Shown: positions 1 through 9,763 of the stretch, one piece after another
Layout: each line of letters begins with the position of its first letter
Position numbering within the stretch: position 1 is the first letter of the stretch
Source of the DNA: JACCVG01 sp963790245
GTDB taxonomy: Bacteria > Actinomycetota > Thermoleophilia > Solirubrobacterales > Thermoleophilaceae
NCBI GenBank assembly: GCA_963790245.1
Contig: CAWBNP010000002.1
Span: forward strand, 496,001 to 560,000
DNA: 64,000 nt
Reading direction: 5' to 3'
The notes under the pieces: generated by a model
Databases searched by the model: none
What the model saw: only the letters and a program-made list of their open reading frames with translations
Told to the model about the DNA's origin: nothing
Position numbers and translations under genes: made by a program

Positions 1-142
1 CTGGCCCCCCGACAGCGGCGTGTCCGACCCGCAGGTCGATGAAGTCAAGCTCGAGCCCGCCCGCGCGAGCGTTGCGGACGTGGCGCTGCTCGGCGAACCA
101 GTCGAACCAGTTCGGAAAGAGGGTGAAGACGTCGATCCGCAC
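1..142 (-). CDS. trmD: tRNA (guanine-37-N1)-methyltransferase, 5' end only
   Basis: TrmD methylates G37 next to the anticodon of many tRNAs, using SAM, and so prevents frameshifting. Only about the first 47 codons lie in the window. The minus-strand GTG at 142 begins VRIDVFTLFPNWFDWF, the typical opening strand of the SPOUT fold. A GGAGGGG ribosome site lies 8 nt upstream. Near position 40 the frame must shift by one base to give SDTPLSGGQ, the family's next conserved stretch. It follows the KH-protein gene directly; rimM, which often lies between them, is absent. Confidence 0.8.
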   Translation of the reverse strand, partial: MRIDVFTLFPNWFDWFAEQRHVRNARAGGLELDFIDLRVGHAAVGGP

Positions 143-167
143 GGCGATCGCCCCTCCGGCGCGGCCT

Positions 168-427
168 CTACTCGGGATCGACGACGTCGACAAGGATCCG
201 CTGCTCGCCTTGACCGCCGCGGCGCGCACGACCGAGCGGATCGCGTTGATCGTGCGGCCTCCGCGGCCGATCAGCTTGCCGACCTCGTCGTCGTCCACGC
301 TGATCTCGATCACCAGCGTTGCCGTCGTCCTCCTCGAACGAGGAGACCGTCACCGAATCGGGCTGGTCCACGAGCGTCTGGCCACGAACGCGACGAGCCC
401 CTCGACCTTGTCGGCGGCCTCGGTCAG
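168..427 (-). CDS. KH-domain RNA-binding protein (KhpA/YlqC-type), frameshifted
   Basis: Small single-KH RNA-binding protein of the type usually encoded beside rpsP and implicated in RNA and cell-division control. The KH core is readable in one frame: VDDDEVGKLIGRGGRTINAI, with the GxxG loop as GRGG. The N-terminal part (DKVEGLVAF, TLVDQPDSVTV) and the end (GEQRILVDVVDPE, then TAG at 168-170) lie in other frames. Single-base errors are needed near 380, 320 and 209. No ATG or GTG is visible at the start; the frame opens with CTG at 427, overlapping the rpsP stop, so the true start is uncertain. Confidence 0.75.
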
Positions 428-690
428 CTCGCGTCAGCGGCCGGCTTGGCCGAGACGCCACTCGCGCGCATCAGCTGCTTGACGGTGTTCGTCGGCTGGG
501 CGCCGCGCGCGAGCCAGTGCTTGAGCCGCTCGTCGTCGAGCACGATCTCAGACGGATCGGTCTGCGGGTTGTAGCGACCGACCGTCTCGATGATCCGCCC
601 GTCGCGCGGGGAGCGCTGGTCGGCGACGACCACCCGCCAGATCGGGTTCTTCTTGCCGCCTACGCGCGTCAGTCTCACTCGTACAGCCAA
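424..690 (-). CDS. rpsP: 30S ribosomal protein S16
   Basis: S16 is a primary binding protein of the small ribosomal subunit. It has 88 residues and is intact. It opens with MAVRVRLTRVGGKKNPIWRV and continues with ETVGRYNP, both diagnostic of S16. It lies between ffh (91 nt upstream) and the KH gene (overlapping downstream), the usual ffh-rpsP-KH-trmD order of Gram-positive bacteria. Confidence 0.97.
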   Translation of the reverse strand: MAVRVRLTRVGGKKNPIWRVVVADQRSPRDGRIIETVGRYNPQTDPSEIVLDDERLKHWLARGAQPTNTVKQLMRASGVSAKPAADAS

Positions 691-780
691 GTTTCGTACA
701 CCCCTTCAGGGTCAGGGTCTCGCCCGTCGGCGCCAGGGCGGCGCGTCGAGCCGACCGCTGAGGTTAGCGCGGATGGGGCC

Positions 781-2113
781 TCAGCGGCCGCCGGCGAGCT
801 GCTGGAGCGTGGGCATCTTGCCCGATGCGATCTGTCGCATCATCTTGCGCATCTGGCCGAACTGCTTCACGAGCTGGTTGACCGATTGGACGGAGGTGCC
901 CGAGCCGTTGGCGATCCGACGACGCCGAGAGCCGTTGATGATCGACGGATTCGCCCGCTCGGCCGGCGTCATCGAAGTGATGATTGCCTGGATCCGGTCG
1001 ATTTCGCGCTCGTCGAGGTTGAGCTGGGAGAGCTGCTTGCCCGAGAGGCCGGGCAGCATCCCGAGCAGGCTGGTCAGCGGCCCCATCTTGCGAATCTGCT
1101 GGATCTGCTGGAGGAAGTCATCGAGCGTGAACTCGTCGCGGCGGAGCTTGCCCTCGAGTTCCTGGGCCTGGCTCTGGTCGAGTTGGCGCTCGGCCTTCTC
1201 GACGAGCGTCATCACGTCACCCATCCCGAGGATCCGCTGGGCCATGCGATCGGGATGGAAACGCTCGAAGGCGTCGAGCTTCTCGCCGGTCGACGCGTAG
1301 AGGATCGGCTTGCCGGTGCTGGCGCGGATCGATAGCGCGGCACCGCCGCGCGCGTCGCCGTCGAGCTTGCTCAGGATCACACCGTCGAAGTTGGCGCTCT
1401 CGCCGAACGCATCCGCGATCGCGGACCGCTTCCTGCCCCGTCATTGCGTCGAGTACGAGGACGACGTTGTGCGGCTTGACGCGGCTCCGGATCGCGGCCA
1501 GCTCGTCCATCAGCTCGACGTCGACGTTGAGCCGGCCGGCCGTGTCGACGATCAGGACGTCGCGGCCCTCGGCCCGCGCCCGCTCTAACGCCCAGCCGGC
1601 GACCTCGACCGGGTCGGCGGCGGTTCCCCGCTCGTAGACCGTGGCCCCCGCCTGCCCTCCCACCTTGACGAGCTGATCGACCGCCGCCGGCCGCTGTAGG
1701 TCACACGCGGCAAGGGCGACGTCGAGCCCGCGCTCCTCGCGGAGCGCGACGGCAAGCTTCGCGCAGGCCGTCGTCTTACCCGAGCCCTGCAGTCCGGCGA
1801 GCAGGATCACCGTCGGCCCGGCCGAGGCAAAGACGAGCTCCCGGCCGGCGCCGCCCATCAGCTCGGTCAGCTCATGGGAGACGATCCCGACGACCTGCTG
1901 CCCGGGGTTCAGCGACTCGAGCACGTCCCGCCCGCGGGCGCGCTCGCCGACCGCGGCGGTGAACTGCTTCACGACGGCGAGGTTGACGTCGGCCTCGAGC
2001 AGCGCGAGGCGGACCTGCCGCATCGCGGCCTTGATGTCGTCCTCGCTCAGGGCCCCGCGCGAGCGGACGCCGGACAGGGCGCCCTGGAGCCGGTCTGAGA
2101 GCGTCTCGAGCAC
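781..2113 (-). CDS. ffh: signal recognition particle protein Ffh, one frameshift
   Basis: GTPase of the signal recognition particle. It binds signal peptides and SRP RNA through its methionine-rich M domain and docks on FtsY. About 443 residues after correction. The N and G domains run from MLETLSDRLQ through the P-loop GLQGSGKTT, DTAGRL and TGQEAV. The rest, from ILSKLDGDARGG to the M domain (KMPTLQQLAGGR), is in the next frame. One extra base near 1424 explains the break: removing it restores an unbroken family sequence. Its receptor ftsY lies in the same window. Confidence 0.95.
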
Positions 2114-2132
2114 GCCTAGGTCCTGACGGTGC

Positions 2133-3029
2133 TCAGCGGATCGAGCGCGGCGGGTCCGGTCGCTCGCTGTCGCCCATCGCGGAGCTGACGCGCTCGAGCG
2201 CCGCCGTGAACTCGCTCGGGATGACCCACAGCTTGTTCGACTCGCCGCGCGCGATCTCGGGAAGGGTCTGGAGGTACTGGTATGCGAGCAGCTTCGGGTC
2301 CGCGTCGCCGGCGTGGATCGCCCCGAAGACGGTTTCGATCGCCTTCGCCTCGCCCTCGGCCTCGAGGATCTGCGACTCGCGCTGGCCCTCGGCGCGCAGG
2401 ATCGCAGACTGCTTCTCGCCCTCAGCGGTCAGGATCTGTGACTGCTTGAAGCCCTCGGCGGTCAGGATCGCGGCGCGCTTGTCGCGCTCGGCGCGCATCT
2501 GCTTCTCCATCGCCTCCTGAATCGAAGCCGGCGGGTCGACCGCCTTGAGCTCGACCCGGTTGACGCGGATCCCCCACTTGCCGGTCGCCTCGTCGAGCAC
2601 GGCTCGCAAGCCGGCGTTGATCTGGTCGCGCGAGGTCAGCGTGTCCTCGAGCGTCATGCCGCCGATCACGTTGCGGAGTGTCGTGACGGTGAGCTGCTCG
2701 ATGCCCGCGATGTAGTCGGCGATCTCGTAGGTCGCGGCCATCGGATCGGTCACCTGGAAGTAGATGACGGTGTCGATGTTGACGACGAGGTTGTCCTCGG
2801 TGATGACCGGCTGGGGCGGAAAGGAGACGACCTGCTCGCGCAGGTCGATCAGCGGGCGCAGGTTGTCGATGAACGGGATCAGGATCGTCAGGCCGGCGTT
2901 CAGCGTCCGCGTGTAGCGGCCGAGCCGCTCGACGACCCCGGCGCGCGCCTGGGGAACGATCCGGATCGTCCGCGCGAGCACGAACAGCACCACGATTGCG
3001 ATTACGAGCAAGGCGATCAAGCCGGTCAT
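2133..3029 (-). CDS. SPFH/Band 7 (stomatin/QmcA-like) membrane protein
   Basis: Membrane-anchored scaffold protein of the stomatin/prohibitin superfamily; such proteins oligomerise in membrane microdomains. 298 residues, intact. There is one N-terminal membrane segment (LIALLVIAIVVLFVLA, about residues 4-19). The SPFH domain follows (QARAGVVERLGRY, DNLVVNIDTVIYFQV). After it comes a coiled-coil part with repeated ILTAEG/ILRAEG/ILEAEG blocks. The nfeD gene upstream on the same strand encodes the usual partner, forming the common stomatin-NfeD pair. Confidence 0.92.
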   Translation of the reverse strand: MTGLIALLVIAIVVLFVLARTIRIVPQARAGVVERLGRYTRTLNAGLTILIPFIDNLRPLIDLREQVVSFPPQPVITEDNLVVNIDTVIYFQVTDPMAATYEIADYIAGIEQLTVTTLRNVIGGMTLEDTLTSRDQINAGLRAVLDEATGKWGIRVNRVELKAVDPPASIQEAMEKQMRAERDKRAAILTAEGFKQSQILTAEGEKQSAILRAEGQRESQILEAEGEAKAIETVFGAIHAGDADPKLLAYQYLQTLPEIARGESNKLWVIPSEFTAALERVSSAMGDSERPDPPRSIR

Positions 3030-3074
3030 TTCATCCTCCCGATGGTTTGTGCGTTCGCGATCGACGAGAGCATG

Positions 3075-3506
3075 TCAATCGGAGACGAGCGCCGTGGCGC
3101 CCTCGATCCGCATCACCTCGACGCGATCGCCCTTGTCGAAGCGCGCGGTCCTCGTCGTAGGAGCGTGCGGTCCACTCCTCGCCACCGATCTTGACCCGTC
3201 CTCCGTCGCGGTCGACGGGTTCGAGCACCAGCGCGGGACGGCCCACCAGCGCTGCCGTGCCTGTCCGTAGCTGGGCCGGCGTGCGCATGTGCCGCTGCGC
3301 GATCGGCCGGAAGAGGAGCAGCGACGCCAGCGAGCCGAGGATGAAGATCACGAGCTGCACCTCGGTCGAGGCCCCCGCCCCCGCTGCAGCGGCGGTCACC
3401 GCGGCGGCAAGCGCCGAGCGGGCCGAGCAGGAAGCCGAGCGTCAGCACCTCTCCGCACGGCGAGCGCACCGGCGACGATCAACCAGATGAGCCATGAATC
3501 GAGCAC
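3075..3506 (-). CDS. NfeD-family membrane protein, frameshifted
   Basis: Short NfeD-type protein (about 143 residues): membrane segments followed by a small C-terminal OB fold, normally working with an SPFH protein. Pieces in three frames join into one product: a GTG start at 3506 (VLDSWLIWLIVAGALAV), then GEVLTLGFLLGP, then VQLVIFILGSLASLLLFRP. After that come the OB-fold part (GRVKIGGEEWTARSYDEDR) and the end FDKGDRVEVMRIEG...ALVSD. Single-base errors near 3455, 3415 and 3135 are required. It lies between ftsY and the SPFH gene. Confidence 0.8.
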
Positions 3507-3523
3507 GGACGAATCGTAGCCCT

Positions 3524-4517
3524 CTACGGCTCGATGATCGGCTGCCGCGAAGTCGTCAGCGTCGAAAGGACGGAGGTCGTCGAGCTGCTCACCGATCCCG
3601 ATCAGCTTGATCGGCATCGCGAGCTCGGAGGCGATCGCGAGCGCGACCCCGCCCCGCGCGCTGCCGTCGAGCTTGGTCAGGACGACGCCGGTGACCTCGA
3701 CGGCCTCGGCGAACAGCTGCGCCTGGCGGACGCCGTTCTGCCCGGTCGTCGAGTCGACCGTCAGGAGCGTCTCGTGCGGAGCTCCGGGTCGTTGCGTGGC
3801 GATCACCTTGCGGATCTTGCGCAGCTCGTCCATCAGGTGCTGCTGGGTGTGCAATCGGCCGGCCGTGTCAACGATCACCACGTCGATGCCGCGCGCGGTG
3901 GCCGCGCTGAGCGCGTCGTAGACGACCGCACCCGGGTCCGAGCCCTGCTCGGCCCGCACGACTTCGGCGCCCGATCGCTCGGCCCACTGACCGAGCTGCT
4001 CGACGGCGGCGGCGCGATAGGTGTCGGCGGCCGCCAGCAGCACCGATAGGCCGAGCTCGCGCCGGAGATGCCAGGCGAGCTTGCCGATCGTCGTCGTCTT
4101 GCCGGTTCCGTTGACCCCGACCATCAGGATCACGGCCGGCGCATCGGTCAGGTCGAGCACCGCGTCCTCGCGGTCGACACGGGCCGCGTCGGCGAGCGTC
4201 TCGCGGACTCGCGCCGTGAACTGATCGCCGGCCGCGAGCTCGCCGCCCGCCACCTCGCCCTCCAGCCGCTCGATGATCGATACGGTCGTCGGCACGCCGA
4301 CATCGGCGGCGATCAGGATCTCCTCGAGCCGCATCCACGCGTCCTCGTCGAGCGTCTGGAAGACGGTCGATCGCAGCTCGGCGCCAAGCGCCTCGCGCGT
4401 CTTGGACATGTTCTCGCGCAGCCGCTTGAAGAACCCGCCGCGGCTCGCCTCGGGCGGAGCGTCGGCGGGATCGCTTTCGACGCCCGCGGCAACCTCCCCG
4501 ACGCGGCGCGCGAGCAC
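3524..4517 (-). CDS. ftsY: signal recognition particle receptor FtsY
   Basis: GTPase that receives ribosome-SRP complexes at the membrane. About 330 residues. The start is taken as GTG 4517, shortly after the smc stop. Visible motifs are GGFFKRLRENMSKTREALG (N-domain entry), P-loop GVNGTGKTTT, DTYRAAAVEQL, DTAGRLH and LTKLDGSARGG. The end reads IGEQLDDLRPFDADDFA. In the raw sequence the frame runs on into nfeD; dropping one C near 3541 gives AAAIIEP and a TAG at 3524-3526, a normal FtsY terminus. There is no long acidic N-terminal extension. Confidence 0.92.
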
Positions 4518-4554
4518 GAACTCGTTCCAGCTGCGAGCGATCGCGCGGCCCCGA

Positions 4555-6983
4555 TCAGGCCGCGACGTCGGCGGCCTGCGGATCGGCGGCGAGCCCGGCG
4601 GCTTCCAGGCCGTCGCCTTCGAGGCGGCGCGAGACGACCTTCGAGACCCCGTCGCCACCCATGCTGACGCCGTAAAGGCAGTCGGCGGCGTCCATCGTCC
4701 GCTTCTGATGGGTCACGACGATGAACTGGGCGCGCTCCGCAGCAGCGCCGGACGAGTTTCAGGAAGCGGTCGATGTTGCGATCGTCGAGCGCGGCCTCGA
4801 CCTCGTCGAGGATGTAGAACGGGCACGGCCGGGCGAGGAAGACGGCAAACAGGAATGCCAGCGCGACGAGCGTCTTCTCGCCGCCTGAGAGCAGCGACAG
4901 CCGGCGCATCGATTTCCCGGCCGGGGTCACCTCCACCTCGACGCCCGGCTCGGCCGCCTGCTCGGCATCCTCGTCGGGCTCGGGCTCCTCGCCGGCAATA
5001 ACCGCACGCGGCGAGTCAGGCTTGACCAGCCGCAGCCTCCCCTGGCCGCCGGGGAACAGCTCGCCGATCACCTCCTCGAAGTTTCGCGCGGTGGCGGCGA
5101 AGGTCTCCTCGAAGTTACGGCGAATCTGGCGGTCTGCCTCGGCGATGACCTGCTCGAGCTCGACGAGCGCGGCCTCGAGGTCGCTGCGCTGCTCGGCGAG
5201 CTCCTCCACGCGGGCGACCTCGCGCTCGTACTCTTCGCGTGCCAGCGGGTTGACCGGCCCGAGCTGCTCGCGCCGCCTGCCGATCCGCTCGACGCGCATC
5301 CGCAGGGCTTCGCGCTGCTCGTCGTCGAGCGCGGATCCAGCCGGCTCGGCCTCGAAGCCAAGCCGCTCGGCCAGCCGACCGAGCTCGGCCTCGAGCTCAC
5401 CCGCGCCGTCGCGGGCCTGCTGGGCCAGGACCTCGGCCTGGGTCACCGCTTCTCCAGCCAGCTTGAGCTCTGACTGGACCTCGGCTTCCTCGGTGGCCAG
5501 CCGTCGCATTTCGACGCCTGGCTCGCCGCCCCCCTCGTGCTCGCCGAGCTCGCCGTGCAGCCACTCCCGTCGTGCGGAAACCGTGCTGAGCGCGGTCGCG
5601 AGCACCTGCTCGGCGACCTCGACCCCGTTGGCGAGCGTTCGCGCTCGTTCGAGCAACGCGGCGAAGACTTCGCGCTGCTTGGTCCGCAGCTCAGTCCGCC
5701 GGGCGGCTTCGCCGGCCGCCCGGCGGGCGGCGCCACCATCCTCGGCGCCCGCATCGAGAGCCTCCTGGAGTGCCTTCACCTCCGCCTGCAGGCGATCAAG
5801 CGCTCCGTCGGCCCGGACCACTTCGCCGAGCGCGTCGGCTAGTGCTGGATCCGCATCAGCAGCCCCAGCAAGGGGCCGCAGGCCGACCAGGGCGGCATCG
5901 ACCGCGTCAGCGGCGGCGGACTCCGCCTCGACCAGCCGGTCGATCACGAGGCCGACCGCGTCGGGCTCGACGGCCCCGGCAGCGCGCTCGGCTTGATCGA
6001 TCGCGGCGATGCCGGTCGCGCAGCGGGCCTCGACCCGCGCCGCGGTGGCGGCCGCGTCGCGAATCCGCTCGAGCCGAATATCGATCCTGTCGATCGACGT
6101 CGTCGCCGCGAACAGGCTTCGCGACAAGGTCTCGCGCGCCTGGCTGCGCTCGGCGAAAGCCTGCTCGGCTGCCTTGCGCCGCATCGCGACCGCGGCCAAG
6201 CCGTGCTCGGCGCCCTCGTAGCGCCGCGCGCGCCTTGCGGGCGGCGTCCTCCGCCTTGACGCGGGCGGCGCCGGCATCGCGGGCGAGATCGGCCGCCAGC
6301 TCGAATCGGGCCTCGAGCGACTGGCGCTCCAGTCGCGCGTGCAGATCGGCCGCCTCGGCCTGGCGCTTGAGCGGGCGCAGGCGGGAGCGGGCCTCGCGCT
6401 CGACGTCGAGCGCGCGCGAGAGGTTCTCCTCCGTTCGGCGCAGCTTGAGCTCGGCGCGTCGCCGGCGCTTGCGGTGCTTGCCGAGGCCGGCTGCCTCTTC
6501 GATCAGCATCCGCCGGTCGGCGGGCTTTGAGTGGATGATCCCCTCGACCCGCCCCTGGGAGACGACCGAGTGCATCTCCTTGCCCAGGCCGCTGTCGGAG
6601 AGTACCTCGGCGACGTCGATCAGCCGGCAGCGCGCCCCGTTGAGCCGGTACTCGCCCTCGCCGCTGCGGTCGAGCCGGCGCTGGATCGCGATCTCGGAGA
6701 AATCCGACTGGAGCCCCTGTTCGCCGTTATCGATCACGATCTCGACCTCGGCGAAGCTGCGCGAAGGGAGGCCGGCGCCGCCCGAGAAGATCACGTCCTG
6801 CATCGTCTGGCCGCGGACCGTCAACGGGCTCTGCTCGCCGAGCGCCCAAAGCACGGCGTCGGTGACGTTGGACTTACCGGAGCCGTTGGGCCCGACGATC
6901 ACGGCGACCCCGGGGCCGAACTCCAGGCGCGTGCGGTCGGGGAAGGACTTGAACCCCTTCATCGTGATCGAGCGCAGGTGCAT
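4555..6983 (-). CDS. smc: chromosome partition protein SMC, unusually short, two frameshifts
   Basis: ATPase of the SMC-ScpAB condensin that organises and segregates the chromosome; scpA and scpB are at 40-41.6 kb. The N-terminal head has Walker A GPNGSGKSN. The C-terminal head has the signature LSLLSGGEKTLVAL and Walker B PFYILDEVEAALDD. The end reads MDAADCLYGVSMGGDGVSKV and stops at 4555-4557. Frameshifts near 6230 and 4741 are bridged. The whole protein is only about 808 residues against nearly 1,200 for typical bacterial SMC. Between the heads I see about 420 residues of Ala/Glu/Arg-rich coiled coil and no recognisable hinge. The start overlaps the rnc stop (TGATG). Confidence 0.93.
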
Positions 6984-7684
6984 CAGCTCGACCTGCGCTC
7001 GTCCAGGTAGTCGAGTGCGCGCGCTGCGGCCGCCTGCTCGGCGACCTTCTTCGACCGCCCCTCGCCGCGGCCGATCTCGCTGCCGTCGACCTCGGCGATC
7101 GCGACGAAGCTCCGCTGGTGGGGCGGCCCCTGCTCGGACTCGATCCGGTAGACGACGAGCTCGGCGCGTCGGGCGAGCCGCTCCTGGAGGCTGCTCTTGA
7201 AGTCGATCGAGTTCGACGAGCGCGTCCTCGACCTGCTCGGAGAAGGCCGCGACGACCGCCGGGGCGACCGCGTCATAGCCGCCCGTCAGGTACGCGGCGC
7301 CGATCACCGATTCGCAGACCGATGCCAGCACCCGCTCGGAGGCCACCAGCGTCTCGGCGCTCTGCCCGCCGGCGACGACTTCCATACCGCGCAGCCGCTC
7401 GGGGATCCCCAGCTCGCGCGCGACCTCCGCGCACGCCGCCTGGGCGACGGCCTGGGCGCGAACCTTGGTCAGGCGGCCGGCGCCGGTCCCCGTCAGGCGG
7501 GGCACGAGGTCGGTCGAGATAGCGAGAGGCTCAGGACGACGTCTCCGAGGAACGCGAGCCGCTCGTAGGAGTCTGCGCGGCTCTCGACCCACGAGGCGTG
7601 GGTGAGCGCCTGGCGCGCGAGATCCGGAGGGAGCGCGTCGAGCAACTCGGCCAGCGCATCGGTCCGGCCGGCCTCAACCGGCAT
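6983..7684 (-). CDS. rnc: ribonuclease III, two frameshifts
   Basis: Endonuclease cutting double-stranded RNA in rRNA precursors and mRNAs. About 233 residues. The catalytic domain reads LTHASWVESRADSYERLAFLGD, then RLTKVRAQAVAQAACAEVA and ERVLASVCESVIGAAYL. The C-terminal dsRNA-binding domain contains FKSSLQERLARR and GEGRSKKVAEQAAAARAL. Frameshifts lie near 7523 and 7212. Aligned to E. coli, E38, D45 and E117 are kept, but E41 is Ala (ERLAFLGD) and D114 is Ser (LASVCE). It overlaps acpP at the start and smc at the stop, indicating tight co-transcription. Confidence 0.92.
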
Positions 7685-7916
7685 TCGCCGCGACGTAGTC
7701 GGCGGCCTGCCCGACCGTGTGGATCTTCACGGCCCGCTCGTCCGGGATGCGGACCCCGCAGCGGTCCTCGAGCTCCATCACGAGCTCGACCAGGTCGAGT
7801 GAATCGGCCTCGAGATCCTCCTTGAACCGCGTGGCGTCACCGATCGTGGTCGGGTCCACCTCGAGTTCGGTCGCCAGGTGGGTCCGGATCAGCTCCAGGA
7901 CTTCGTCTCTAGACAT
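7674..7916 (-). CDS. acpP: acyl carrier protein
   Basis: Carries growing acyl chains during type II fatty acid synthesis. 80 residues, intact. The phosphopantetheine attachment serine is in EADSLDLVELVMELED, and the protein is acidic, as usual. The ATG at 7916 overlaps the plsX stop by a few bases, and the end overlaps the rnc start by 11 nt. The plsX-acpP-rnc-smc order is classic for Gram-positive bacteria. Confidence 0.96.
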   Translation of the reverse strand: MSRDEVLELIRTHLATELEVDPTTIGDATRFKEDLEADSLDLVELVMELEDRCGVRIPDERAVKIHTVGQAADYVAANAG

Positions 7917-8910
7917 CGCTCGCGACGCTACCAGCGGGTGCGGATCGCAAGACGCCTGCGGACCCCAGCGCCGCCGCCGTGCGCTCGACCATCTGCTCTT
8001 CGACGGCCCGCGCGGCGAGCGCGATCGCCGCGGCGATCCCATCGGCGCTCGAGGAGCCGTGGGCGATCACGACTGGCCGGCGGAGCCCGAGCAGGATCGC
8101 TCCGCCGACGGAGTTGGGGTCGAGCTGGGCGCGCAGGCCGGCGAGCTTGCCGCGCACGAGCAGTCCGCCGAGGCTGGAGACGGCGCCCGACCGGATCGCC
8201 GAGCCGACCGATCCGGCGACCGCGCGCGCCGTGCCTTCGATCGTCTTGAGGGCGACGTTGCCGGTGAATCCGTCGGTCACCACGACGTCGGCTGCGCCCG
8301 CCAGCAGGTCACGGCCCTCGACGTTGCCGATGAACCGCAGGTCCTGTTCCGCAAGACGGCGGTGAGCTTCGACCACGTCGGGCGTCCCCTTGGAGGCCTC
8401 CTCACCGACCGACAGCAGGGCGACCGTCGGAGCCTCGATGCCGTGAACGACGCTCAGGAAGGCCGCCCCCATGTGGGCGAATTGCACGAGGTGCTCGGGG
8501 CGGACCTCGGCGTTGGCACCGGCGTCCAGGAGCAGGGTAGGACGCCCGCCGAACGCGGGCAGCAGGGCCGCGACGGCAGGACGATGGACGCCTCGAAGCC
8601 GTTTGATCGACAGGACCGAGGCGGCCAGCACGGCGCCCGTCGGACCAGCCGACACGAGCGAACCCGCCTCGCCACCGGCCACGGCGATCGCGGCACGCAC
8701 GATCGAGGACTCCCCGCCGGAGCGGACCGCGAGCGCGGGCTCGGCGTGGGGGTCGATCGCCACCGGCGAGTCGATGACCGACGATCCGGCGGGCAGATCC
8801 CGGAGGTCGGCTGCCGGACCGAAGGCGAGCACGGGCCGTCCTGCGCTGCGGGCCCCGGCGGCCATCACGCCCGCGCCGCCGTCGGCACCGTGCGCGTCGA
8901 GCGCGATCAC
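7909..8910 (-). CDS. plsX: phosphate acyltransferase PlsX
   Basis: Converts acyl-ACP to acyl-phosphate, the first step of phospholipid synthesis through PlsY. 333 residues, intact, a usual family length. It starts at GTG 8910 with VIALDAHGADGG; the family normally shows an MDAMGGD-like motif here. Other conserved blocks are SAGPTGAVLAAS, LLDAGANAEVRPEHL, FIGNVEGRDL and VVVTDGFTGNVALK. It sits between rpmF and acpP. Confidence 0.95.
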   Translation of the reverse strand: MIALDAHGADGGAGVMAAGARSAGRPVLAFGPAADLRDLPAGSSVIDSPVAIDPHAEPALAVRSGGESSIVRAAIAVAGGEAGSLVSAGPTGAVLAASVLSIKRLRGVHRPAVAALLPAFGGRPTLLLDAGANAEVRPEHLVQFAHMGAAFLSVVHGIEAPTVALLSVGEEASKGTPDVVEAHRRLAEQDLRFIGNVEGRDLLAGAADVVVTDGFTGNVALKTIEGTARAVAGSVGSAIRSGAVSSLGGLLVRGKLAGLRAQLDPNSVGGAILLGLRRPVVIAHGSSSADGIAAAIALAARAVEEQMVERTAAALGSAGVLRSAPAGSVASDV

Positions 8911-8923
8911 GGAGCTCGTCGAG

Positions 8924-9106
8924 TCAGGAAGGGTCGGGAACGATGATCTGCTTGCCCGCGTAGCTGCCACAGGCGGTGCAGACCCGGTGCGGGAGCCTGG
9001 CGGCGCCACATTGCGGGCACTTCGCGATCGACGGAGCGTCGATCTTGTGCTGCGAGCGCCGCTTGTTCGTGCGCGCGTGCGACTGACGTTGCTTTGGAAC
9101 GGCCAT
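8924..9106 (-). CDS. rpmF: 50S ribosomal protein L32
   Basis: Small zinc-ribbon protein of the large ribosomal subunit. 60 residues, intact. It opens with MAVPKQRQSHARTNKRRSQH. The zinc ligands are in CPQCGA and CTACGSYAG, so this is the zinc-binding (C+) form. It lies between DUF177 and plsX, the standard place. A TAAGAT hexamer about 10 nt before the ATG could be a -10 box giving a nearly leaderless transcript, but no good -35 is seen. Confidence 0.97.
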   Translation of the reverse strand: MAVPKQRQSHARTNKRRSQHKIDAPSIAKCPQCGAARLPHRVCTACGSYAGKQIIVPDPS

Positions 9107-9208
9107 GGCGCGATCTTAGCCGAGCGGATCAGTCCGCCGGGTCCTCGCGTAACAGCGCCGCCCTGACCATCGGCTCGGGGGGAGAGATCGTCGCCCGGTA
9201 TCCCGCCC

Positions 9209-9724
9209 TCACTCGAAGCGCAGGTCGGAGAGCTTTGCCCAGCGCGCATCCGGCTCGGCGGGATGGTCGTGGTCGGGGTCCGCTTCGTTGAGGTCGGCCC
9301 CGCAGATCGAGCAGATGCCCAGGCAGTTCTCTCGGCACAGGATGTAGGTCGGAAGCTCCAGGACGACGGCGTCCCGTGCCCAGCCGCGCAGGTCGAGCGC
9401 CCCCTCCTCTATGTAGGGCGAGGTCAGCTCCTCCCCACCGCCAGGCTGGTCGTACTCCCGCAGGTCGAGCTTCAGGGCGGCGCGGGCGCTCTCCAGGCAG
9501 CGGGTGCACGGGCCCTCGACCGCTGGGTCGAAGCGCAACCTCAGCGACCACCCCGAGGCAGTGCGCGAGACGTCCAGTCGCGCCGACACGGTCGCTGGCG
9601 CGGGCTCGTAGGTCTGGGCACCGACGGTGACCGGCTCCAGCTCGATGTCGAGCTCGACGGTCCGGGCCTCGCCCGGGTCGAGCGCGAGCGAGCCGAGCTC
9701 GAAGAGATCCGCGCGCGGGGCCAC
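9209..9724 (-). CDS. DUF177 (YceD-like) protein
   Basis: DUF177/YceD family protein, found almost always directly before rpmF and linked with 23S rRNA or L32 maturation. 171 residues, intact. Family features are a central CTRCLESARAALKLDLREY and a C-terminal cysteine group, LCRENCLGICSICGADLN, probably binding metal. A 102-nt gap separates it from rpmF; I see no other gene there. Confidence 0.9.
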   Translation of the reverse strand: MAPRADLFELGSLALDPGEARTVELDIELEPVTVGAQTYEPAPATVSARLDVSRTASGWSLRLRFDPAVEGPCTRCLESARAALKLDLREYDQPGGGEELTSPYIEEGALDLRGWARDAVVLELPTYILCRENCLGICSICGADLNEADPDHDHPAEPDARWAKLSDLRFE

Positions 9725-9763
9725 GTTTCGAGGTTAGCGGCCGAGAACTGATCCAATGGCGGG

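Noticed and set aside
4555..6983. smc as a pseudogene
   Set aside because: All ATPase motifs are present and only two single-base breaks occur in a region full of such errors.
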